Below, in pieces: positions 46,582 to 56,434 of a stretch of DNA of 64,000 bases. This stretch comes from Clostridia bacterium (lineage in GTDB: Bacteria > Bacillota > Clostridia > Christensenellales > SZUA-584). Positions within the stretch are counted from its first letter, which is position 1; each line of letters starts with the position of its first letter. Made by a program: the position numbers and the translations under genes. The notes beneath the pieces were generated by a model. That model worked only from the letters and a program-made list of their open reading frames with translations, was not told the origin of the DNA and did not search any database. Location of the stretch: positions 1-64,000 of the forward strand of contig QKIQ01000083.1 of assembly GCA_003249555.1 (NCBI GenBank), in the 5' to 3' direction.

Positions 46582-48474
46582 ATGAACAAGTGTCCTAAAT
46601 GCGGAAATAAACTCAGTCCCGTCGATGTGCTGTGTCCCCGATGCGGTGCGCTTGTTGAAGTCATCCATGTGGCGCCACATCCTGATGCGGTGCAAACTGA
46701 AAAAAGAGACGAGGCCGTCGCTTATCATTGGGAGCCGGATATGCCTGCTGAGCATCACGACATGCCAATAACAGAGCAGGCACGAGAAGCCGCCTTGCCA
46801 GAACAAGATGATTTGCAGATATCCCGGCAATCTTTATCTGAAGCGTTTGAAGAAGATGATATGCCAATGTCACGTCAGGCCCACAAGGCAGCGATGCGTG
46901 CACACCGCAACAAAAAGCCCGCCTTGTCTGCTGTCCCTCAAGAAAGCACAAATCCCGAGGTAAGCGAAGCCAAAAAATGGCTTGAGCTTGAAGAGGTTGA
47001 TCCGGAGCGTATTCCCTCACAAAACATTTCATCCGTACAGGATAATTCGGATTATGATGCGGTTTTCAAAGACAATTCCCTTTTCGATGACGATAATGAT
47101 ATTTCAGGCTCTTATGTGGCAGAAGAAGTATACGGTTCAGTGATTGACGATTCGCCTCATCGTTCCCGTATGCGTTCTGCCGATGAAGCCGAAAATGAAC
47201 CCCGCAAAGAAAAGTCTCGCAAGCGTTCTCCTTCCGCGTTAATCGTGCTGATGTGGGTCGTGATTGCAGCGGCGGTATTCGGATTGTTTTATTTTTTGGA
47301 CACGTATGTGGCAAGCACATACGGTGGTTGGGATGATTTTGTACGGCAATTGACAAACGGTAAGATCGAGCTTGATACCGGCGCTTCATACCAAAGCAGC
47401 ATTGATGTGAATATCAGTGAAGTTCAGACAGAAAACGGTGCGCCTGCGCACCGTTTTGATATTACCATGGCCGGCGGCAAAAGCATCAAGGTGATGCCGC
47501 TGAATGACACATTCGATATGAATAACGGCTTTGTATCCTTTATCGTCACCGATGAAGATCTGGCGCGAAGCCTTGGCACAGTCTCATCAGACCCGACGGT
47601 AACTTCGGGTGATATTAAGCTTGAGGTCGCGACCACATCGCAAACGTTTACGCATGCAGTCCCATCTATCACATTGTCATTGACTGAGGCAGCCTATGCG
47701 ATTGAAGCGCCCTCCCTCACCAACTTAATATCGACCGAGAAATCGCTGCAAATCGCCATAACGGTGTCTCCTGACGCCACAGTATTTATCAATAACAACA
47801 ACTTTTCAGCAAAAATTGATGACTACGGTCATCTGTCTGTCTCAATGCCGCTCGATATGGGCGAGAACCTTTTTGTTATCGAAGTGATTCAACCTGGGCG
47901 GCGCACCGTTAAGAAAAGCTTTACTGTCATATGTGAAGAAACGCAAGCATCACTTGTGCCCAGCCATGAATATTTGCGTGTAGATGAATCATCGTTTGAA
48001 TGCACAGGCAGCACTGACCCCGACGCGACGCTGACCGCCTCACTGAATGGGAAGCTGTTAAAAGCGCTTATCGCTGAAAACGGAAAATATTCTATTGCCT
48101 GCACTTTGGAAAACCACGGAATATACTCACTTCTCATAAAGGCCGCATATGAAGGCCGATCGAATGCCGAGGCAACTGTTGTCGTGGAATACGTTCCTGA
48201 GCAGAAAACGTTTTTTAAGGACGCCAAAGCATACACCGTCAGCAAAATGATAAAAAACATAAGCAGCTTAAACGATACGGCGGTGAAGATTGAAGGGAAA
48301 GCCGACAGCATTATCGCCAAGGAAAACAGTCAGACGTTTGTGATTGTCTCAGGAGAAGACAAATTGAATTGTTATTACTACGGATCCACCCAACTGTCAC
48401 CAGACAAAGCTTATGCGTTCTATGGCATTGCCGATGCAAAGAACAACAGTTTCTACGTCATATTCGTGGCGTAA
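46582..48474 (+). CDS. Hypothetical single-TM protein with N-terminal zinc ribbon and Ig-like extracytoplasmic region
   Basis: MNKCPKCGNKLSPVDVLCPRCGALVE; TM SALIVLMWVVIAAAVFGLFYFL; long beta-rich C-terminal part; RBS GGAGGG. Confidence 0.75.
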   Translation: MNKCPKCGNKLSPVDVLCPRCGALVEVIHVAPHPDAVQTEKRDEAVAYHWEPDMPAEHHDMPITEQAREAALPEQDDLQISRQSLSEAFEEDDMPMSRQAHKAAMRAHRNKKPALSAVPQESTNPEVSEAKKWLELEEVDPERIPSQNISSVQDNSDYDAVFKDNSLFDDDNDISGSYVAEEVYGSVIDDSPHRSRMRSADEAENEPRKEKSRKRSPSALIVLMWVVIAAAVFGLFYFLDTYVASTYGGWDDFVRQLTNGKIELDTGASYQSSIDVNISEVQTENGAPAHRFDITMAGGKSIKVMPLNDTFDMNNGFVSFIVTDEDLARSLGTVSSDPTVTSGDIKLEVATTSQTFTHAVPSITLSLTEAAYAIEAPSLTNLISTEKSLQIAITVSPDATVFINNNNFSAKIDDYGHLSVSMPLDMGENLFVIEVIQPGRRTVKKSFTVICEETQASLVPSHEYLRVDESSFECTGSTDPDATLTASLNGKLLKALIAENGKYSIACTLENHGIYSLLIKAAYEGRSNAEATVVVEYVPEQKTFFKDAKAYTVSKMIKNISSLNDTAVKIEGKADSIIAKENSQTFVIVSGEDKLNCYYYGSTQLSPDKAYAFYGIADAKNNSFYVIFVA

Positions 48475-48512
48475 TCACATATTTTTATTTTATTGATATT
48501 GAGAACACAAAA

Positions 48513-48537
48513 GGCGCCTGCATGATTGCAAACGCCT
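48513..48537 (-). terminator. Hairpin terminator downstream of clpX
   Basis: Minus strand AAGGCG-TT-TGCA-ATCA-TGCA-GG-CGCCTT-TT. Confidence 0.6.
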
Positions 48538-48549
48538 TCTTCGTATCTT

Positions 48550-49833
48550 TTATGCGAGGCTTTCTTTTTTTGCTTTGGGCAGTGCCTTTTGCTTGCCTTC
48601 CTTTTCGCCGAGTATCAGCATCGGGACTTTGGCGTTACGCACGGTATCCTTTGTGATGACGCATTTTTTAACGTCACTGCGCGAAGGCACCTCGTACATC
48701 ACTTCCAGCATGATCGATTCGAGTATCGCGCGAAGACCGCGCGCCCCCGTCTTGCGCTCGATAGCAAGCTTGGCGATTTCGGTCAGCGCATCATCCTCGA
48801 ACTCTAGCTGTACGCCATCCATTTCCAAAAGCTTGGTAAACTGCTTTACCAGCGCGTTTTTGGGCTGTGTCAATATATTGACAAGCGCACTTTCATCAAG
48901 CTGATGCAGCGTGACGATGATCGGCACACGGCCGACAAACTCAGGTATCAGCCCAAACTTCAACAAGTCTTCAGGCAGAATGTTCTTATATAGCTCCGAC
49001 AAATCCTTCTTCTCGCTGGATATCACGTTAGCACCGAATCCCATTGTCTTGCGACCGATACGACGCTCGATAATGGCTTCAAGTCCGCCGAATGCGCCGC
49101 CGCAAATGAAAAGAATATTGGTTGTATCGATCTGCAAAAACTCCTGATGCGGATGTTTGCGACCGCCCTGCGGTGGCACACTTGCCACTGTGCCCTCTAT
49201 GATTTTGAGCAGCGCCTGCTGCACACCCTCACCGGAAACGTCGCGCGTGATAGACGGATTGTCGCTCTTGCGCGCAATCTTATCGATCTCATCGATATAT
49301 ATGATGCCGCGCTGCGCGCGTTCAATATCATAATCGGCTGCCTGTATGAGCTTGAGCAAAATGTTTTCCACATCTTCGCCCACGTATCCCGCTTCGGTTA
49401 AAGATGTGGCATCCGCCATCGCAAACGGCACATTTAATATACGCGCCAGCGTCTGTGCCAGCAACGTCTTGCCGCAGCCCGTGGGCCCCAGCATCACAAT
49501 GTTGCTCTTTTGGAGCTCCACATCATCGGTTTTGGTATCCGAATTGATTCTTTTATAGTGATTGTACACTGCCACCGCAAGATTCTTCTTCGCATCGCCT
49601 TGGCCAATCACGTAATCATTCAACGAAGCGACGATTTCAGAGGGCTTGGGGATATCCCCGATTTCAAACGCCGAAGCCTCCTGATAATCCTCTTCTATTA
49701 TTTCTTTACAAAGCTCAATGCACTCGTTGCAGATGTAAACACCCGGCCCGGCCACCAATCTCCTGACCTGCTCTTGGGCCTTGCCGCAAAACGAACATTT
49801 CAGCTGTTTTTGATCGTCTGTGTAGTTCGGCAT
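48550..49833 (-). CDS. clpX: ATP-dependent Clp protease ATP-binding subunit ClpX
   Basis: Zn finger [60 protein letters not shown]. Confidence 0.97.
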   Translation of the reverse strand: MPNYTDDQKQLKCSFCGKAQEQVRRLVAGPGVYICNECIELCKEIIEEDYQEASAFEIGDIPKPSEIVASLNDYVIGQGDAKKNLAVAVYNHYKRINSDTKTDDVELQKSNIVMLGPTGCGKTLLAQTLARILNVPFAMADATSLTEAGYVGEDVENILLKLIQAADYDIERAQRGIIYIDEIDKIARKSDNPSITRDVSGEGVQQALLKIIEGTVASVPPQGGRKHPHQEFLQIDTTNILFICGGAFGGLEAIIERRIGRKTMGFGANVISSEKKDLSELYKNILPEDLLKFGLIPEFVGRVPIIVTLHQLDESALVNILTQPKNALVKQFTKLLEMDGVQLEFEDDALTEIAKLAIERKTGARGLRAILESIMLEVMYEVPSRSDVKKCVITKDTVRNAKVPMLILGEKEGKQKALPKAKKESLA

Positions 49834-49853
49834 TGATTCACCTCTTTCCGCTG

Positions 49854-50441
49854 TTACTTATGTTTTGGTGGAATAATCTCATCGATAATTCCATAATCAA
49901 GCGCCTCTTGTGCGCTCATGAAATAGTCTCTTTCCATATCAGCCTCAACCCTTTCTATCGGCTGACCTGTTCTCTCGGCTAAAATAGCATTCATCTTCTT
50001 TTTGGTCTTGATAATGTGCTCCGCGTGAATGGCAATATCCGTCGCCTGACCGCGCGCGCCGCCCGACGGCTGATGAATCATCACTTCACTGTTTGGCAGC
50101 AGCTTGCGTTTGCCTTTAGTGCCTGCGGCAAGCAGGAACGAAGCCATGGATGCGGCAAGACCAATGCATATCGTGCTAACATCACACTTGATATACTGCA
50201 TGGTGTCGAAGATCGCCATGCCTGCCGTTACCGAGCCCCCTGGGCTGTTGATATACAAAAAGATGTCCTTATCCGGATCTTCCGCTTCCAAAAATATCAT
50301 TTGTGCCACAGCCAGATTGGCCATGTTGTCCTCTATCTCTCCGCTCAAAAATATGATCCTGTCTTTTAAAAGACGCGAATAGATATCGTAGCTTCTTTCT
50401 CCCTTGCTCGTTTGTTCAATTACATACGGTACCAATGTCAT
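49854..50441 (-). CDS. clpP: ATP-dependent Clp protease proteolytic subunit ClpP
   Basis: [36 protein letters not shown]...[19 protein letters not shown]...[16 protein letters not shown]. Confidence 0.97.
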   Translation of the reverse strand: MTLVPYVIEQTSKGERSYDIYSRLLKDRIIFLSGEIEDNMANLAVAQMIFLEAEDPDKDIFLYINSPGGSVTAGMAIFDTMQYIKCDVSTICIGLAASMASFLLAAGTKGKRKLLPNSEVMIHQPSGGARGQATDIAIHAEHIIKTKKKMNAILAERTGQPIERVEADMERDYFMSAQEALDYGIIDEIIPPKHK

Positions 50442-50473
50442 AAAATACCCTCCGCCTATATAACTATACTATT

Positions 50474-51808
50474 CTATTCGGCCGAAGTGTTTTCCTCCCC
50501 GGCTTTGTCCTTTTTGACTTTTTTCTTGGAGCCGGAAATAACGGCGTTATCCACAAGGAAACGCACCGTATTATCATACGCCAGATTCTCCTTGATATAC
50601 GAAAGCTGGTCATCTCTCAATGTCTTTGCGTATTCCTCGGCTTCTTTTTTTGCACGCTCCGCGCGCTCTGCAATTTCTTCTTTGACCTGCTCCTCGGTTG
50701 CTTCAATAGCTTCGGCCTTCATAATGGCTTCCACCGTAAGCTGAGCACGAACTGATTTCTCCGCGTCATCACGATACTGCGCACGCAAATCCTCAATCTT
50801 TGTACCTGTCATTTGGAGATAGTCATCAAGCTTCATGCCCTGATACATGAGCGAATACTCAATTTGCTGCATCTGATGATCAATCTGGTTTTCTATCATG
50901 CAATCCGGCAAATCAATTTCGGTCGTTTTAACCACTTCTTCCAACACAGCGTTTTCCATCTCATGCTTAGCCTGATGCTCCGCTCTCTCCTCAAGCTTCT
51001 TGCGCACATCAGCGCGGTATTCATCAAACGTATCAAACTCAGAGACATCCTGCGCAAAGTCGTCATTGAGCTCCGGCATCTCTTTCGTTTTTACATCGTG
51101 CAAAACGATATGGAACACAGCATCTTTGCCGGCCAGCTCTGTGGCGCGATAGTCTTCAGGAAACTTGACGCTAATGTCTTTTCCCTCGTCCTTTTCCATA
51201 CCCACAATCTGCTCTTCAAAGCCTTCGATGAACGAGTGCGACCCAAGCTCCAGCGCCTGATTCTCGGCTGTGCCGCCTTCAAACTTTACACCGTCCACGC
51301 TGCCCGAATAATCGATGATAACCTTGTCTTTATCCTGCGCCGCACGATCCACATCGACCCATCTTGCATTGCGCTCGGCAGCACGGGAAATCTCCGCATC
51401 CACCTGCTCGTCTGAAACTTCGGCTTTAATTTCCTTCACCTTAACGCCTTTGTATTCGCCAAGCTTCACATCCGGCTTCACAAAAACTTCAGCCGTATAA
51501 CAAACGCCGTCCTTACCGATGGCCGTTACGTCCAGCTCCGGACGCGACACAGGGATAATTTCCATTTCATCCACCGCTTTTGTATAGCTTTCAGGAAAAG
51601 CGATCTCAAACGCTTCCTCATAGAAAATGCCTTCACCATAGTGGCTCTCAATCACAGGACGGGGGGCTTTACCTTTACGAAAACCCTGAATGTTAAACTT
51701 TCCCCTGTTTTTGAGGTATGCCTGCTGCAGCGCTGCCACAAACTCCTCCGCGGAAATGTTGATCTCGATCTTGACTTTATTTGCGCCAACGCTTTCTACT
51801 TTCGCCAA
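50474..51808 (-). CDS. tig: Trigger factor
   Basis: ...FNIQGFRKGKAPRPVIESHYGEGIFYEEAFE...; TTG start preceded by AGGAGG; tig-clpP-clpX order. Confidence 0.95.
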   Translation of the reverse strand: MAKVESVGANKVKIEINISAEEFVAALQQAYLKNRGKFNIQGFRKGKAPRPVIESHYGEGIFYEEAFEIAFPESYTKAVDEMEIIPVSRPELDVTAIGKDGVCYTAEVFVKPDVKLGEYKGVKVKEIKAEVSDEQVDAEISRAAERNARWVDVDRAAQDKDKVIIDYSGSVDGVKFEGGTAENQALELGSHSFIEGFEEQIVGMEKDEGKDISVKFPEDYRATELAGKDAVFHIVLHDVKTKEMPELNDDFAQDVSEFDTFDEYRADVRKKLEERAEHQAKHEMENAVLEEVVKTTEIDLPDCMIENQIDHQMQQIEYSLMYQGMKLDDYLQMTGTKIEDLRAQYRDDAEKSVRAQLTVEAIMKAEAIEATEEQVKEEIAERAERAKKEAEEYAKTLRDDQLSYIKENLAYDNTVRFLVDNAVISGSKKKVKKDKAGEENTSAE

Positions 51809-51842
51809 TGTATTGTCCTCCTAGAGTTGTTACGTCCAAAAT

Positions 51843-51870
51843 AACGGCTTTTTCTTGCAAAAATGCCGTT
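51843..51870 (-). promoter_or_regulatory. Hairpin in the tig 5' leader
   Basis: AACGGC-TTTTT-CTTGC-AAAAA-T-GCCGTT, about 11 bp stem with one bulge. Confidence 0.55.
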
Positions 51871-52026
51871 CTATATAGTAACATATATACAATTCCAATG
51901 CAATGAAAAACGTTGGAAAGTTCATTGAAATTTCATATCATATTTTCCATTTGCCGCAGGAAATATACTTCAAATGCGCAAAATAGATGTGAGATGCAAA
52001 TTTTTTTAAAAACCCGACGCAGGGTA

Positions 52027-52055
52027 TTGCATAAATATACACGATATTGTATAAT
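52027..52055 (+). promoter_or_regulatory. argGH promoter with overlapping ARG box
   Basis: TTGCAT-N17-TATAAT (52027-52032 / 52050-52055); TGCATAAATATACA (52028-52041) fits TGNATWWWWATNCA at every defined position. Confidence 0.72.
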
Positions 52056-52086
52056 TATAAGCAACAATTTGGAGGTTTGAAACAAC

Positions 52087-53295
52087 ATGGCAAAGTTAAA
52101 AGTATTGCTGGCCTACTCGGGCGGGCTGGACACATCGGTGATTATTCCGTGGCTAAAAGAGAACTACGACTGCGACGTGATCGCGATGGCGGCGGATGTC
52201 GGGCAGGGCGAAGAGCTTTCTCCGCTGAACGAGAGAGCGATTGCGAGCGGAGCGGCCAAGATATACATCGAAGATTTAACGGAAGAGTTCGTAACAGACT
52301 TTGTATATCCCACACTGAAGGCGGGCGCGGTCTACGAAGGTAAATACCTGCTCGGCACATCCATGGCGCGGCCCATCATAGCCAAACGCCTTGTGGAAAT
52401 TGCCAAGAAGGAAGGCTGCGGCGCCATCTGTCACGGCGCTACAGGCAAAGGCAACGATCAGGTACGCTTTGAGCTAACCATCAAGGCATTGGCACCTGAA
52501 ATGATGATTATCGCCCCATGGCGTATCTGGGATATCAAATCGCGCGAGGACGCGATTGCTTATCTTGAAGAACGCAACCTGCCTCTTCCTGTATCCAAAA
52601 AACGCCCGTACAGCATGGATCGCAACCTGTGGCATTTAAGCCACGAGGGCAGTGACCTTGAAGATCCGTGGAACGAGCCCCAGGACGAGCTTTATCTTAT
52701 CTGTACGCCGCCGGAAAAGGCGCCGAATAAGCCCACTTATGTAACAGTCAGCTTTGAAAAAGGCGTGCCCGTGGCGGTTGATGGCGAAAAGCTTTCCCCC
52801 ATCGCGATCATCGAAAAGCTAAACGAACTGGGCGCGGCCAACGGCATCGGCATTGACGACATGGTGGAAAACCGTCTCGTGGGTATGAAATCCCGCGGTG
52901 TATACGAAACACCGGGCGGCACAATTCTTTACGAAGCACACCGCGCGCTTGAGAGTATCACGCTCGACCGCGACACGCTGCATTATAAGCAGGGCGTGGC
53001 GTTAAAATTCGCCGAAATGGTGTATTACGGGCAGTGGTACGCACCGCTGCGCGAAGCACTGAGTGCTTTTGTGGATTCCACCCAGCAGACGGTGACCGGC
53101 GATGTGCGGTTAAAGCTATATAAAGGCAGTTGTGCATCGGTCGGTATACAGTCTCCCTATACGCTGTACAGTGAGGAGTTTGCGACATTCGGAAAAGACG
53201 AAGTGTACAACCAGAAGGATGCCGAGGGCTTTATCAATTTATTTGGTCTGCCGCTTAAGGTGAAAGCGCTTGCAGACGCAAAGAGGAACAAATAA
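52087..53295 (+). CDS. argG: Argininosuccinate synthase
   Basis: [23 protein letters not shown]...[23 protein letters not shown]. Confidence 0.96.
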   Translation: MAKLKVLLAYSGGLDTSVIIPWLKENYDCDVIAMAADVGQGEELSPLNERAIASGAAKIYIEDLTEEFVTDFVYPTLKAGAVYEGKYLLGTSMARPIIAKRLVEIAKKEGCGAICHGATGKGNDQVRFELTIKALAPEMMIIAPWRIWDIKSREDAIAYLEERNLPLPVSKKRPYSMDRNLWHLSHEGSDLEDPWNEPQDELYLICTPPEKAPNKPTYVTVSFEKGVPVAVDGEKLSPIAIIEKLNELGAANGIGIDDMVENRLVGMKSRGVYETPGGTILYEAHRALESITLDRDTLHYKQGVALKFAEMVYYGQWYAPLREALSAFVDSTQQTVTGDVRLKLYKGSCASVGIQSPYTLYSEEFATFGKDEVYNQKDAEGFINLFGLPLKVKALADAKRNK

Positions 53296-54674
53296 TGAGC
53301 AAGAAGATGTGGGGCGGCCGCTTCGCGACGGAAACGGACGCGCTTGCGGCAGGCTTCCATTCCTCCATATCGTTTGACAGCCGCCTGTATCGTGTGGATA
53401 TCATGGGCAGCATGGCGCATGCCAAAATGCTGGGCGCTGCGGGCATCATATCCGAAGCGGACAATCGTGCGATCATTGCAGGTCTGCAAGGCATTCTGGA
53501 TGATATCGAGGCAGGCAAGGTCGAATTCAATGAGCACGACGAAGACATTCATATGAACATAGAACGACTGCTCACCGAGCGTATTGGCGAGGCAGGCAAA
53601 CGTCTGCACACAGGCCGCAGCCGCAATGATCAGGTGGCGCTGGACGTGCGTATGTTTTTGAAGGATTCCTGCAACAGCACGGATGCCTTGCTGCGCGAAT
53701 TGATTGACGCTCTGTGCGAAATTTCGGAAGATAACCTTAATACCATAATGCCTGCGTATACACATCTGCAAAAAGCCCAGCCGACCACACTGGCGCATCA
53801 CATGATGGCGTATGCGCAAATGTTCTACCGCGACGTGCTTCGATTTGCCAATGCGAAACTCGCAGCAGACATGATGCCTCTCGGCTCGGGCGCACTCTGC
53901 GCCACAACATTTCCGCTCAACCGCGATATGGTGGCAAGTGAGCTCGGTTTTTCTGCCTTAACACCCAACAGCATGGATGCCGTTGCCGACCGCGACTGCG
54001 TTCTTGATTACATCTATGCCTGCGCAGTCTGTGCGATGCACCTCTCACGGCTTTCCGAGGAGATTGTGCTGTGGTCGACAGGTGAATTTGGCTTTATACG
54101 CTTAAGCGACGCGTACTCGACGGGCTCCAGCATCATGCCGCAGAAGAAGAATCCGGATATGGCGGAGCTGATACGCGGCAAGACAGGCCGCGTTTATGGT
54201 GATCTCATGGCACTGTTAACAGCGCTTAAGGGGCTGCCCCTCGCCTATAACAAAGACATGCAGGAAGACAAGGAAGCGCTTTTTGACGCGCACGACACTG
54301 TATCTGCCTGCCTGCCGGTGATGACAGGTATGCTAAAAACGGCTGATTGGCGCAAAGATAATATGACAAAGGCTGCGGGCCTCGGGTTTACCAACGCGAC
54401 GGACGCAGCGGACTATCTTGCTAAAAAAGGGATGCCATTTCGCGACGCGCACGAAGTGGTCGGCAAGCTTGTGCTGTACTGCGAACAAAGCGGCAAGGCC
54501 ATCGATGCGCTTACGCTTGAAGATCTGCAAAGCCTCTCCCCCATGTTTGAGGAAGATGTGTTTGATTCAATCTCGCTGGAAGCATGCGTGCAGCGCCGCG
54601 CCGTGTTCGGCGGTCCAAACCCCAAAAGCGTTCAAAAGCATATTGCGATTATGAAAGAATGCTTAAGGAAGTAG
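53295..54674 (+). CDS. argH: Argininosuccinate lyase
   Basis: KKMWGGRFATETDALA...HTGRSRNDQVALDVR...GSSIMPQKKNPD. Confidence 0.96.
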   Translation: MSKKMWGGRFATETDALAAGFHSSISFDSRLYRVDIMGSMAHAKMLGAAGIISEADNRAIIAGLQGILDDIEAGKVEFNEHDEDIHMNIERLLTERIGEAGKRLHTGRSRNDQVALDVRMFLKDSCNSTDALLRELIDALCEISEDNLNTIMPAYTHLQKAQPTTLAHHMMAYAQMFYRDVLRFANAKLAADMMPLGSGALCATTFPLNRDMVASELGFSALTPNSMDAVADRDCVLDYIYACAVCAMHLSRLSEEIVLWSTGEFGFIRLSDAYSTGSSIMPQKKNPDMAELIRGKTGRVYGDLMALLTALKGLPLAYNKDMQEDKEALFDAHDTVSACLPVMTGMLKTADWRKDNMTKAAGLGFTNATDAADYLAKKGMPFRDAHEVVGKLVLYCEQSGKAIDALTLEDLQSLSPMFEEDVFDSISLEACVQRRAVFGGPNPKSVQKHIAIMKECLRK

Positions 54675-54685
54675 AAAAATCGGTT

Positions 54686-54715
54686 AAGGCCGCTTGCTGA
54701 ACTGCGGCCTTTTTT
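54686..54715 (+). terminator. Intrinsic terminator after argH
   Basis: AAGGCCGC-TTGCTGAACT-GCGGCCTT-TTTT. Confidence 0.8.
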
Positions 54716-54751
54716 ATTTGGGCTCTGAAATGCTAATATCATTGTTTTTCG

Positions 54752-55147
54752 CTATTCTTTTGATCCGCATGAACTGCAGCGTCCCCTGTGGACGCAAATA
54801 ACGCTTCCACAGTTCGGGCATGTCCAACGCTCACTTTGCTGCTGCAAAAATGCGTCCATGCCCTGCGTTTTGATGTCTGCCAAATTTTCCAGCATGCTCA
54901 TGGAGTATTTGGCTTTGTATCGCTTATCAAGCTCTTTAAGCCTTTTGCACGGATATTGGGCGCATACATAACATAGATCAACATGACTATCCGTTCGCGC
55001 GTCGCATCTATTAATGGCGCATTTCACACAACCGGGCATCTTCAACTCGTCATTCCCTCTGCAGCCCTCGCATTTGTTTTTTTCCCGCAAATGTGCGTAA
55101 CAAAGCGTACAGTTCATGCCGCAAGGCGCAATCATCGTGGCCTTCAT
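54752..55147 (-). CDS. DUF3795-like cysteine-rich protein
   Basis: MKATMIAPCGMNCTLCYAHLREKNKCEGCRG...CVKCAINRC...CYVCAQYPCKRLKELD...CPNCGSVICVHRGRCSSCG. Confidence 0.78.
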   Translation of the reverse strand: MKATMIAPCGMNCTLCYAHLREKNKCEGCRGNDELKMPGCVKCAINRCDARTDSHVDLCYVCAQYPCKRLKELDKRYKAKYSMSMLENLADIKTQGMDAFLQQQSERWTCPNCGSVICVHRGRCSSCGSKE

Positions 55148-55267
55148 CCGTCATATTCCTCCTGTTTTTGTTGGTAAGTCTCACCGGCATTGGCTTTTAA
55201 CTGCATTGTAACATAAAGCAAACCAGAATTTAACTCTTCAAATACAGCAAAAATATGTTACAATGAC

Positions 55268-55519
55268 AATATGAAACGGAGTTTAAGGAGCCACATCTTT
55301 ATTCACCAAAAACACGCCAAAAAGGAAAGCGGCACTCCTTTCGTCTCTGTTTTTCCGGTTTGCAAGCGTTACGTCATCTCGATTCAGAGGCGTAGCGTTT
55401 TTTAAACTTAGACAAAAACCCAAAAGCGAAGGTTTTTTGGGGGAGCCTGAAACCCAAACGGAATTTTAAGCCGTTGAAGTTTTGGGAAATATATTTTTAT
55501 TACAAAGGAGGTCGGCATT
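55268..55519 (+). promoter_or_regulatory. Structured 5' leader with internal terminator-like hairpin
   Basis: GCGTTACG...CGTAGCGTTTTTT (about 55368-55406) plus alternating CCCAAA/TTTTGGG segments at about 55428-55485; precedes the RBS AAAGGAGG. Confidence 0.5.
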
Positions 55520-56365
55520 ATGCCCGCATACTTAACACACAGGGCTGCCGGAGAAAGGGTGTTGGATAGGCTCGGCAGCGGCGTCGTCCCGCATAAGATG
55601 GCATATTTTCTTGGCTGTCAGGGGCCGGATATTCTGTTTTTCAGAAACTATCTTCCCTGGCTGTCGTCCAAAAACAGCTTGTCACTGGCCATCGCGATGC
55701 ACAGCGAAAACGTCAGAGACGAGATGACAAACGCATTGGAATTTGCGCGGCAATACGATGGTTCAGACAAAGATGAGCTTATCTCGTATATCGCCGGTTT
55801 TATCACGCATTATGCAATTGATAAAAACGCGCACCCGTTTGTGTATGGCAAAGCAGGCAAGGATACAAACGCGCATCACGGTATCGAGTTTATGTGGGAC
55901 AGCTATAGCGCAAAAGAGCAATGGGGTATCGATCCGCAGAACTTTGACGCACCTGCCGAGATAATGTACGACGATGTCGGCGAAGGCATATGCGCATGGT
56001 ACAAAAATGTCGCTAACGACGTCTATCAAAAGGTCATCTCACTGGATGTCGTTAGAGAGGCGCAGAGGCATTTCGCCAAGGCAAAAAAAGCGCTCTCCGA
56101 TATCAACCTTGCCGGGAAAGTGCTGATTCACCTTGTGAGCGTCACAACCGGCTTTGACGCGCGCAGAATGCTCTACCCCGAACGACGCGACGAATCCTGG
56201 TTTACAAAAGAGGAATATAAAAAGATGCAGGAGATGGTCTCCAAAGGCGTAGCGGAATCTTGCGATATGATTCAATTTGCGCTGGATTTCGTATGCGGAC
56301 AGCCCACAGAAATGCCGTCATGGTTCGGGGATAAGGATTTTGCCGGTAGTATCGTCACAGCGTAA
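55520..56365 (+). CDS. Zinc-dependent phospholipase C family protein
   Basis: MPAYLTHRAAGERVLDRLG...FLGCQGPDILFF...MHSENVRDEM...YIAGFITHYAIDKNAHPFVYGKAG. Confidence 0.8.
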   Translation: MPAYLTHRAAGERVLDRLGSGVVPHKMAYFLGCQGPDILFFRNYLPWLSSKNSLSLAIAMHSENVRDEMTNALEFARQYDGSDKDELISYIAGFITHYAIDKNAHPFVYGKAGKDTNAHHGIEFMWDSYSAKEQWGIDPQNFDAPAEIMYDDVGEGICAWYKNVANDVYQKVISLDVVREAQRHFAKAKKALSDINLAGKVLIHLVSVTTGFDARRMLYPERRDESWFTKEEYKKMQEMVSKGVAESCDMIQFALDFVCGQPTEMPSWFGDKDFAGSIVTA

Positions 56366-56434
56366 TGTGCATTTCATCACACTTGATAAACATGACCGCC
56401 CGCTAAGCGGGTGGTCATGTCTGCCTTTTTATCA

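Noticed and set aside
55268-55400. Match of the 55.3 kb leader to a c-di-GMP-I or other known riboswitch
   Set aside because: CACGCCAAAAAGGAAAG looked suggestive but the remaining conserved core is absent; kept only as an unassigned structured leader.
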